From Micractinium sp. NFX-FRZ (taxonomy: Eukaryota; Chlorophyta; Trebouxiophyceae; Chlorellales; Chlorellaceae), in assembly GCA_029339195.1 (NCBI GenBank), contig JAPTJF010000635.1, positions 9,947 through 26,298 of the forward strand: a stretch of 16,352 bases of DNA, written 5' to 3'. Position numbers and translations under genes: made by a program. Positions 1 to 9,700 of this stretch are shown piece by piece. How positions within the stretch are numbered: position 1 is the first letter of the stretch; each line of letters begins with the position of its first letter. Below the pieces are notes generated by a model. The model made no database searches, had not been told where the DNA came from, and saw only the letters and a list, made by a program, of their open reading frames with translations.

Positions 1-38
1 CACTTCTCCCTTCGGTCCTCTTCCGATTTCTCCCGCAG

Positions 39-1054
39 CTGCTGCTGCAAGCCTACGTGTCCAGGCTGCCCTCTGACGAGTACACCCGCGGCCAGCTGCG
101 CCCCCTGTACCGCACGGGTGAGGGGGCGAGTCGGCTCTCTGTGCACAAGTATGGCGCAAGCGGTGGAGCAATCATGGGGCCTGCCGCTGTACCCATGCCC
201 AATCCATGCCTGCTTCCTGGCTGGCTTGCTACTTGATTGCTCGTCCTTCTTACTTGCATGATAGCAGTCCTCCTCGGCCTGCCTCCTCTCCCACACCTGC
301 CACACCTGCCCAAATTCCCTCGATACACCTTGCTGTCACCTGTCCCGCCCCCCTCCCCGCCGCCCAGAGCACATCGGCATCACCGCCCACCGCACCCGTG
401 TCTTCCTGCCCTCCAACTCACCCCTGCCCTGGGCGGACGGCGCCATCCAGACGGGGCGCCGTCCTGCCATTGCCGCAGCAGCGCTGGAGGCGTGCAAGCA
501 GCTGCACCAGGTGAGGGGGCGGGGTGCGCGAGGGGGCGGCGGGGAACTCGGGGTGTGCTGCCGGCACTCGATTCTGACTCTGTTTGTCTGAAGAGTGCAC
601 CACTGGCAGCAGGTTGCAGCAAGCAGGTGCACCAGGCAGGCGGTATGAGTCTGTCCTACGGCATGCTGTTTGGCCAGGTTTGACACGGTGCAGGGGGGCG
701 GTTTACGGACAATTGGACGTTTGACGTTTTTCAAGGAAAGGGCTGACCCTTTCCGTCCATGCGCAGTGGAAACAAGTTACAGACGGTTAAGGGTGGAGGC
801 AACACACCGAGCTCAGGCTGCGCCGCCCTGCCACCCTTGCCCTCCCGCAGCCGTGTCTGTCTTCACACATCGCCTTGCCCCTGGCCTCTGCCCTCCCCTC
901 CACCTCTTACATGTCCTATCACAGATGGGTGCCCTGAATGACTACCTGCTGCCCGCTGTGCTGGACGAACCCAAGCAGCGCCCCGCCGCCCCGCGCACCC
1001 CCAAGCTGCCCAAGCAGGCCCCCGCCGTGGGGCGCAAGCGCCTGGCGGAGCCCG
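39..1054 (+). other. Dicer dimerization domain (DUF283), exons 1-3
   Basis: Exon 1 encodes YVSRLPSDEYTRG, the usual start of DUF283 (Y-x-S/C-x-LPSD). Exon 2 gives VFLPSNSPLP and AAAALEACKQLHQ, and exon 3 continues directly with MGALNDYLLP. These match the family pattern LP-x-N-x-P, then A-x-x-LEAC-x-x-LH, then G-x-L-x-D-x-LLP. In Dicers this dsRBD-like fold sits after the helicase and contacts partner proteins or RNA. The exon 1 donor is phase 1 and the exon 2 donor phase 0. Sequence 1-38 is the 3' end of the preceding intron, ending in a pyrimidine-rich tract and CAG. Exon 3 ends in a basic linker (GRKRLAEP) leading to the platform. Confidence 0.9.
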
Positions 1055-3699
1055 GTGGGCAGCATGGGAGCACAGCATGGACAGCAGGGGCAGCAGGGGC
1101 AGCAGGGGCAGCAGGGGAGCACAGCGTGGGCAGCATGGGAGCACAGCGGCAGTGTCTGGTGCAACTGATGCATCACATTGCATCACCAGGTGCCCCCCGC
1201 ACCTCTCTCCCCAGTCACCCTGGCTGCATCCCACAAACCCTTGCTCCCTCCCTTTTCGCATCCTCTGCAGATGAGCTCCTTATTAACAAGGCCCACGAGC
1301 CGCTGCCTCCGGTTGTCATAGAGGCAGCAGAGTCACGCCTGCTCAAGGGTGGGTGGGCGGGGCTCAGTGCATGGGCAGAGCAGGGAGGGTGCTGATCAGA
1401 GGGGGCGGCTGGGTGGCTGGGTTGGCGGTGGGTGGCAGGGCAGGGCAGTCCCATAGGGCCAGGGACACCTAACGTGGTAATGCCGGCAGCAGGTGCCCCG
1501 AGCGGCCGGCCCTGCCACCGAGTCAGCACACTTGTTGCCCCCTGCCTGCCCGGTTCCCAACCTTGCCGCCCGCTCACACCGCCCCCCTGCTCCCCCCTCT
1601 CCCCCCTCCAGGCTCGCTGCGCAGCACGCTGGGCGCAGAAGTCGCCCAGCTGCACTGCTACCGCTGGCAGGCCACCTCGCCTGGCGGCCCCTCCAGCTCA
1701 GAGAGCGACCCACAGCTGGGAGAGCTCCTTGACTCCCTGCACCAGCTGGGCCTGCTCCTGCCTGCTGAGCTGCCCTCGCAGCTGCCTGCTTTCCTGCTGA
1801 GCGCGCCCGCCCCGCCGCCGCCTGCCAATGCCACCAACGCCGATGCCGCCGCCGCTGCCGCCAGCGGGAGCGGTGCCGCCGCTGCTGATAGGCCATCGGC
1901 TGGCACAGGCGCGGGTGGCACCGCTCCTGCCGGCAGTGGAGGCAGCATCGAGGTCCGTCTGGTGCCAGCTGGCACCCTAGAGCTGTCTGCAGAGCAGCAG
2001 GAGGCGCTGCTGGGCTGCAGCAGCACCCTCATTGGACACATGCTTGCCCGTGGCAGCTACTGCGGCGCTGCCGGCAAACTGATTGTTCCGGAGGCCGCGC
2101 CTGCTGGCAAGGCAGCTGGAGGTGCCAGCTTGGATGGCGGCAAGGCCGCTGGGCGCACGCCCGCTGCTGCTGGCGGCGACGCACTGCCTGGTGCGCCAGT
2201 TACGGCAGGAGGCGCACAGGAGGAGGGGCCCGCTGCCCTGCCGCCTGAAGAGCGCCCGCCTGAGACCTCTGTGCCTGATGTGGGCATGGTGCCAGCACCT
2301 CCCTCTGCTGGCGCTGCTCCTAATGCCGCTGGTGCCGGTGCTGCTGCTGCCGACCCAGCAGAGGTGGCACCAGCAGGCCGACCAGAGGCAGCAGCACACA
2401 ATGCCATGCCAAGGCAGGAAGGGGCGACAGGAGGCAGTGCTGAGGCACCCGAGGCGGCAGCAGCTTCTGACACGACTGCAGCTGGCGCACCTGCAAAGGT
2501 TGCAGACGGTCGCTGCGGGCGCAGCTCTGGGGCAGATGAAGCCGCGGCAGCCGCCGAGCAGCTGGTGTGCAGCGCCGTGCACCGCGTGCTGCTGCTGCAC
2601 GACGGGCGCGGCCTGCCCCGCAGCAAGAGGCAGCGGCGGGAGGAGCCTGCCAGGAGCCCCCTGGCGGATGCCGCGGCAGCGGCAGATGAGGCGGGCTTCC
2701 TGCTGGCTCCGCTGCTGGGCCCAATGGGGCAGCCTCCCGCGCCGGGCACCAGCAACAACAGCACGGGAATGGACATTGACAGCGGAGGCAGCTGGGGCAG
2801 CGGCAGTGGCGACGGCGGTATCGACTGGGCGGCGGTGCGAGGCATCGCCGCATCAGCCGCGTTTGAGGGCACCCTGCTCGAGTGGCTGCAGCAGCAGGCG
2901 GCTGGTGGGCAGCCCCAGCACTGCTGCACTGCTAGCGGAGACAGCCCTGGTGTTGCTGGGGAAGAGGTGGCAGGCAGTGCAGGTGCAGCCAGCAACTTGA
3001 GCGGCAGCAGCGTGCGCCGGGCGCTGGCAGGACGCGTGCTGGTCACAACTTACAACAACACAACGTACCTGTACAGGTGAGCGGGGTGCCAGCTCAGCAG
3101 TGCTGCAAGATGTGTGCGTCATGCTGTGTTGTGCTGTGCTGGTTTGTGCAGTGTGATGCTGTGCCCTTCTGTGTGCCGCGGCCGTGTCTGTTGAGTGCAC
3201 CTCCAACGCACAGGGCTCATCACCTGCTTCACATGTGTCCTCTCCCCCACGCCTGCCTGCAGGGACATTGCTGAGGGGCTCAGCGTGCACAGCACGTTTG
3301 CACGCAGCCAGGCGGACTACTCTCGTGCTAAGCGGGCCAAGAAAGAGAAGCGGAACGGTGAGGCAGCGGCACCTGCAGGCGAGGGGCCGGCGGCAGCAGT
3401 GGGCAATCAGACGCCAACAGATGGGACAACAGCAGCTGAGAAGGGGCTGCAGCCAATGGCGGTTGATGTGCCCCCCACGGGTCTGCTGCCGGCATCAGCT
3501 GCTGCCGCCGACGGCAAGGCAGCCTCCACTGGAACATCTGGCTCAGCACAGGAAAGCCCCGCAGCTGCTGCATCCACCACGCCCCCGCCGGCGCCTGCCG
3601 CGCCAGCTGCTGCGGCGGCAGGTCCCGCATTCGTGGCGACCGAGACAGGCGTTGCTGCAGCGCCAGCAGTCGCGGCAGACGGGGCAGGCGTTGCGGCAG

Positions 3700-3744
<45 letters not shown>

Positions 3745-6700
3745 CGGCTGCAGAGGCCCCAGCAGAGGAGCCAGCCGAGGGCCCAGCAGAGATGACCACA
3801 TATGCCCAGTACTTTGCAGAACGCTGGGGGCAGGCCAGCCTGGCGCCAGATCAGCCGCTGCTGCTCGCCACGCGTGTGTCGCGGCAGCAGCTGGCGCGCG
3901 GGCTGGAGCTGAGGCGCAGCCGCAAGCGCAGCTTTGGGCTGCACCTGGAGGCGGAAGGTGGGTGTGTGGGAGGCGGGCCGGGGTGGAGGAGGGTGCAGGC
4001 TGCCTCAAGGAGTGCTGAAATGTGCTGCACCTAGGCCAACGTGCTTCTGGCCAGCCGCTCAGGTGTGCTGTGCATGCGTGTGTGCTGCGCCGAGGCCTCC
4101 TTGGGTGAGGGTGCGGGGGCTGCTGCAGGGGCAGCCCAGCAGCACGCAAGGAAGTGAAGTGGGGACTGGGGTCAGTCAGCCTGGCCAACGGACCCTCTCA
4201 TAAAAAAACTGGGGTCAGCCAGCCTGCCTTGCTGGCCATGCCTCACCCCTTCACACGTGGCCTGCCCCACGCCTCACACCGTGGTCTGCCCTCCCCTCGC
4301 CTGCAGACGAGGTGCACGTGCTGCCCCAGCTGGGCATCGCACACCCGGTGCCGGCGGCGCTGTGGCGCCCGCTGGGCACGCTGCCCGCGCTGATGTGGCA
4401 GCTGGAGGGCGCCCTGCTGGCGCACCAGCTGCTGGAGCAGCTGCTGCCAGCAGACCTGCCGCCCGACAAGTGAGCGGCGTGCACATTTGCCTGCCTGCCT
4501 CCTCACGTGCCTCTCACTGTCCAGCTTTCTACCCGGCGCGGCTTCCTTTCTGGACCTGGTGCGCTCCGAGGGCACAGCACTGCCTGTGGGGCCGTTGCCC
4601 TGCCTGTACGCCTCCTCTCCTGCCTGTGTGCTGCCCCCTCACACTCCCTTGCACGTCCTCCCCTGCCCCCCAACCTCCCTTGGGCAGGGCGCCCCCTCTG
4701 GAGCTGGTGTGCTCTGCGGTCACCGCCCGTTCCGCCCTGGAGGCAAACGACTTGGAGCGGCTGGAGACGCTGGGGGACGCATTCCTGAAGTTTGCGGTGG
4801 GTGAAGGCAAAGCAACCAAGGCTATTTGATTGGATGGGTGTCTTTTAGGGCGAGAGAGGCCTTCACCGACTGGGTACACTGGTTGACGCCCCGCTGGAAT
4901 GTTGCGGTGGGTGGGTGGAGGTGTTGATATTGGTGCAGTGTGGGTGGCTGTGAATGTGGGCCGCCACCTGTGTGCTACTTCCACTGCCCTGGTGCCCGCC
5001 CGCCTCCCTCACCCTCCCTCGCCTTCTCCCTGCCCCCATTGTTTTCCCAGTTGTTCACCGCTCACCGACGGTACCGCGAGGGGTGGGGCACCCGCTTGTC
5101 CGCGTCTCTGTTACCCACTGCCCTTCACCCCTCCCCCCCGCTTGCTCCATTGGTCAGGTATCAGCCCAGCTGTTCACAGTGCACCGGCAGTACCACGAGG
5201 GCCAGCTGACCAAGCGGAAGGAGCTGGTGGTGGCCAACGCACACCTGGCGGAGGCGGCCATCAAGGTGTGACCTGACGGGGCAAGAGCATGGGGCGAGGA
5301 GGGGGCAGGGTTGACCGGGGGGATAGAGGCAACTTACCATTGAATGTTCACACAACGCCGGCTGCTCCATCCCATCTGTAGCTGGGCCTGGCTCGACACC
5401 CTGCGTGTGCGCCCCTCCTTGGAGCGCCCCCCCTCCCTGCCCTCTCCTCACCCACCCACCCACTCCCCCTTGGAACCCCTGCCCGCTGCTGCAGCTGGGG
5501 CTGGACCGCCGCCTGCGTGTGCTCCCCTTCTCCCTGCGCAACTGGGCCTCACCCGAGGCAGTCAGAGTGAGTCCTTGGGCCGAGTATATTGTACTTGGCC
5601 ATCGCCGTAGGCTTGGGTCCAAGTGGGCAGGCAGGCGGGAGGCACAGAAAGGAGACAACAGCGGGTGGGCAATACAGGTGGCGCCGGCAACACCTCGGCC
5701 TGATCCCTGCCCCAACTTGCCCCCCTCCCCCTGCCTTCCCTGTTCTGCAGAAGAGCAGCAAGGTGCTGGCTGATGCCATGGAGGCGCTGCTGGGGGCCTT
5801 CCTGGTGGCTGGCGGGCACAGTGCAGCTTTCGCCTTCCTGCAGGCAAGCAGGCGCCCCAGCCAGCCTCTGGGGGTGGTGCAAGTTAGTTGGTCAGGCGCT
5901 GCCAGAACATGAAACCAGGGTCCGCCCCCAGCCTTGCCCTGCCCTGCCCAAAGGGGAAGCACGCCCGGTAGTAGTTCACGTTTCGCCTGGTAGTAGTTCA
6001 CGTTCATGGCCATCATGCGCATGATGATGATGTGGATTTATGGTGTGCCTGCACCTGGCCCACCTGCCTTCACCCCTGCAGCACCTGGGCCTGCTGAAGA
6101 GCTGGCAGCCCCCCACGGCAGCCCTGGCCTGCATGCAGCCGGTCAGCACAGGCGCCGTGGAGGGCAGCAGCGGTACAGCTGGCGCTGACATGGGCGGTGC
6201 TGACGTGGCTGGCGCCGGCGCGGAGTCTGATGTGGCAGCCATCGAGGCGGTGCTGGGGTGAGTGCCCTGTGCCATTGCCAGCAAGCCAATTAAACCATGC
6301 TCGAGAAGAGGGTGCCTGTCTCTGCTGCTCTGCACGCAGATTTTGCACTGGGTGGGATGGCAAGGCTGGCAATTTGGCCTGGCCTCTGGTGCATCCCAAT
6401 CGCACCCACACCACCCAGTGCTGGTGGTGCCTCCGCCCCACCCAGCCATTCACCCAAGCCACCCTGCTACTCCTGGCACCTGGCGGGAAGACCTTCATGC
6501 ACAAGTGGCTCCGGTTCCCCACACAGCCTCCGTCCGCCCCTTCCTCATCTTGGCAGCGTCCACATACAATCAAGTTGTCATGCACTCGTACCCCACTGTC
6601 GCCCACTGCCCCGCACTCGGCAGGTACACCTTCACGAACAAGTGGCTGGTGGATGAGGCGCTGACGCACTGCAGGCAAGGGCAGCAGGCACAGCGCAGCC

Positions 6701-9700
6701 TGGGCAACTCAATGCGGGGCAGCATGCCCAGCGTGGCAGGGGCAGCGCAAGGCAGGGCAGCATGCTGTGCACAGACAGTGAGCAGTGTGGCGGGCACTTC
6801 CAAGAGCCTTTCAGACTGACTGACTGAGTGGCACGATTAGCACACCTTTCCCGCCTGCCAGCTGTGCCGTCAGAGTGTATTGTTCCTCGCTATCTTGAAC
6901 ACTAAATAGCCGCCTGCCTGCACGCCTGCCCTTCTGCCCCGCAGCTGGCCGGGGAGCGGCACCCGCTGCTACCAGGTAGGCGGTTGCCTTGCACCAACAC
7001 CACTTCGGCCGCCATGCCGCAGGCTCAGTCGCACGTGCCGGGCCAGGCCTCACTGGCCAGGTGTTGCACAGCGATCTTGAGTGGGCGCAGAGCAGCAGCT
7101 GGCCTGTGCCCCAACACTAGCCTCCTCCCACCTGGCCCACTGCTCCCCTGCCACCAACCATCACGCACTGCAAAATGTCCCAGCCCCTCCTCAAGGCTTT
7201 GTCGTTTGACATCTGACCTACCTGCCTGTTCTCTTTGTCGGTCGGACAGCCCTCACATCCTCACATCCGCTTGCTGTCTTTGCTGCCGCAGCGCCTGGAG
7301 TTCCTGGGTGACGCTGTGCTGGATGTGCTGGTCACCACCCACTTCTACACATCCTTCAGGTGGGTGGGTGGGCAAGCGGGCAGCGGGAAGCGTGGTGCCC
7401 ATCGGTGGATGCGACTCCGCCCACTGCTGCACGGCTTCCGGGTGGGTGGAGGAGTGTGGCGGGGTTGTGCCGTACAGCAGAGGCGTGGTGGGCGAGCAGC
7501 ATGTCCCAGCGGTAGCGCCAAAATGCATGCTGAATTGCCGCCCCACCTGCTTGCGCCTTCTCTGCGTGGGTTGAATGTCGAGCAAGTGCCTCAGGGGTGC
7601 ACTGTCGGCTCCAAACAACGTCACAAGCGCAGCTCACCCGCTCTGCACTGGGCGCCCTGCCCCCCAACGTCTCCTCCCCACTGCAGCGGTGCCACCCCGT
7701 CGCAGATGCACGACATGCGCAGCGTGGCGGTCAACGCCTCGCGCCTGGCGCTGGCAGGTGCGTAGGTGACGTAATGCATGCGGCTTGGCATTGCCACTCG
7801 TTGAGTAGGCGTGTGAGAGGCCAACTCTGTCCTGCTGTCGACCTCTGGCACAACCCCCCACCCTGAAACCTCCGCCCGTGTATCCCCCCCTCCCTTTGTT
7901 TCCCTGCTGCGCAGCTGTGAAGCACGGCTTGCACACCCACGTGCGGCACCACTCCCCCTGCCTCTTCAACCACATCACTGGTGAGGCCCGGTGCAGCGGA
8001 AGCAGCTGTGCGTTGCACTGAAGTCGTTTGGTGCGATGCTCAACATCTTGCCTACCTCGCCACCCCGGCTGCGCAACCAAACACCACTGTATCCACACGC
8101 ATCCCCCCCTGCCCGCCCCCTGCCTGCAGCCTTTGTACAGGAGTGGGAAGACCAGGTGGCAGATGCCACAGAGGCACAGCTGGCACAGCAGCAGGGTGAC
8201 ACGCAGCAGGGTGACACGCAGCAGGGCGGCGCACCGCAGGGTGACATGCAGCAGGGTGGCACACCGCAGGGCGCCCAGCCTGGCAGCCCTGGCGCCCTGG
8301 ACGCTGCCGGCATCGACTCGAGCCCTCCAGCAGGCCCTGGCAGCACATCTGCAGCGCAGGAGGCTGTCCTCTCCCAGAACCCTTTTGGCTTCCAGCACAC
8401 CCAGGCACCCAAGGTGGGCTGAGTGGGACGTGGGGCTGCCCAGGGCATGGGTCCTGTCCCTGCCCCACTGGCTGCCGCTTCCATGAAACCCTGGCGCCTA
8501 ACCACCCTCCCACCCTGCCGCACCCCTTGCACCCATGCAGGTGCTGAGTGATGTGGTGGAGTCGCTGGTGGGCGCGGTGTTTGTTGACACAGGTGGTGAC
8601 CTGGACACCGCTTGGACGGTTACCCAGGTAAGGGCGGAGGGGGTTGCCTGGATCCGAAGCCGGAGGTGCGGTTGTGCCCCAGGGGTAAGAGAGTGGGGAG
8701 TGGGAGTGGGAGTGGGAGTGGAGTGGGAGTGGGTGAGAGAGTGGGGAGTGGAGTGGGAGCGGGAGTGAGAGTGGGGAGTGGGAGTGGGAGCGGGTGAGAG
8801 ATTGGGGAGTGGGAGTGGGAGTGGGTGAGAGATTGGCGAGCGGGAGTGGGAGTGGGTGAGAGAGAGACCTGTGGTGAGAAAGTGGGGGCGGCCTGCGTTG
8901 TGCTGCAGCCGCTTCAGCCCGGGAGGAGGGCCAGCCTGGGTGCCTGAGGCGTGAATGCAGGTGGCATGCACAGACGCACTGCAAGGGCGAAGCTTGCTGG
9001 CCAGAAGGGTCGTGGGGTGCCCGCACGGCAGTTGGGCTAGCGTGCACAGGGACGTAGCAGCGGGCGGCAGCGGGCATGCAGGAAGGGGCTCTGCTGTCTG
9101 CTCACATGCCCCCTCTGCTGATTGTGCCCGCCTGCCTGCCTGCCCGCCCCGCCCCCTCCCTCCTTGTGCCCATCCCAGCAGAGGCTGCTGAGCCCGCTGG
9201 TCACGCCCACCACCCTGCCGGTGCACCCCATCCGAGAGCTGCAGGCAAGCGGGTGGAGCGGTGTTGGGGCAGGGGTGTTGGGGCAGGGGCCTGCCTGGCG
9301 GGGTGGACGGGTGGGGAGGAGGGGTGGGGATGGGGGTTATGTGGTGTGATCCACCCTACCGGGGGATCTGATCCGAGAGCTGGCTGCAGGCAAGCGTGCC
9401 ACTCGATATATGGGGCAAGTAGGGAGGACAACTGGGGGTGCGTGATTGAGTTGCAGGAGTCACCACCCTGCGGAGCCATGCAGCAGCATGCCCCACCTCA
9501 TGCGGCTCACTGCCACTCCTGCCCTGAGCCGTGTGTCCTGGCAGAACCGCCTGTGCAGGTGTTGTGTGCAATGGCATGGTGTTTTTCGCGGAATGAACAC
9601 AGAAGCTTCACGGTTTCTTCCCTCCCCTCTGACCAAAGCAAGCAGTCACATGTCTCTGCAGGATCTGGTTCTACGGTGCGGGGCCAAGCGGGGCAAACCC

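Larger units (their letters stand above)
4688..5843 (+). other. RNase IIIa domain, exons 8-11
   Basis: Exon 8 encodes LELVCSAVTA and then LERLETLGDAFLKFA, the RNase III signature. Acidic residues E941, E944 and D948 are in place. Exon 9 adds VSAQLFTVHRQYHEGQLT and the helix KELVVANAHLAEAAIK; exon 10 adds LGLDRRLRVLPF. Exon 11 carries VLADAMEALLGAFLVAGG, providing the second acidic pair D1022 and E1025. The domain should therefore be catalytically competent. Exon junctions 8-9, 9-10 and 10-11 are all phase 0. Exon 11 ends at a GC donor (TGCAG then GCAAGC). Degenerate copies of the starts of exons 8, 9 and 10 lie in the introns just upstream of them. Confidence 0.92.
6082..8627 (+). other. RNase IIIb domain with a Gln/Gly repeat insertion, exons 12-19
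   Basis: Exon 12 is an inter-domain linker with an Ala/Gly-rich stretch, ending IEAVLG. The domain starts with YTFTNKWLVDEALTHC (exon 13), continues through the microexon SWPGSGTRCYQ (exon 14) and reaches RLEFLGDAVLDVLVTTHFY (exon 15), the signature with E1134 and D1138. Position 1131 is Gln, as in human Dicer RNase IIIb. MHDMRSVAVNASRLALA and VKHGLHTHV follow in exons 16-17. Exon 18 is a repeat-rich insertion ending APK. Exon 19 gives VLSDVVESLVGAVFVDTGG, with D1298 and E1301. All four expected catalytic acids are present. The usual THPS motif reads THCS here. Exon phases agree throughout. Confidence 0.92.

Noticed and set aside
2057..3046. 329-codon minus-strand open frame
   Set aside because: It is the complement of the GC-rich exon 5 of Dicer, whose plus-strand frame carries platform motifs. 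Its protein is Ala/Pro/Ser low complexity.
4535..5083. Echo copies as true exons replacing exons 8 or 9
   Set aside because: Only the downstream versions continue into the full RNase III motif and join in phase; the echoes lose similarity within 30-50 nt.
6010..6110. Intronic box C/D snoRNA (ATGATGA at about 6014)
   Set aside because: The ATGATGA is part of a simple ATG repeat; no D box or terminal stem within the intron.
7042..7110. Echoes of exons 14 and 15 in intron 14
   Set aside because: Only short common words (CCAGGT, CAGCG, GAGT) match; not better than expected in such sequence.
8690..8868. CRISPR-like or centromere-like array
   Set aside because: Units are short, irregular and lack spacers; this is an intronic minisatellite in a eukaryotic gene.
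8052..9077. 341-codon minus-strand frame with Ser/His/Pro repeats
   Set aside because: It is created by the GGGAGT array of intron 19 and crosses Dicer exons 18 and 19 in antisense. No real protein features.
4535..9683. Echoes as an assembly artefact (merged haplotypes)
   Set aside because: Copies differ from the exons by 10-30 percent, are short and occur at different offsets, unlike a misassembled allele. Raw-read checks would still help.
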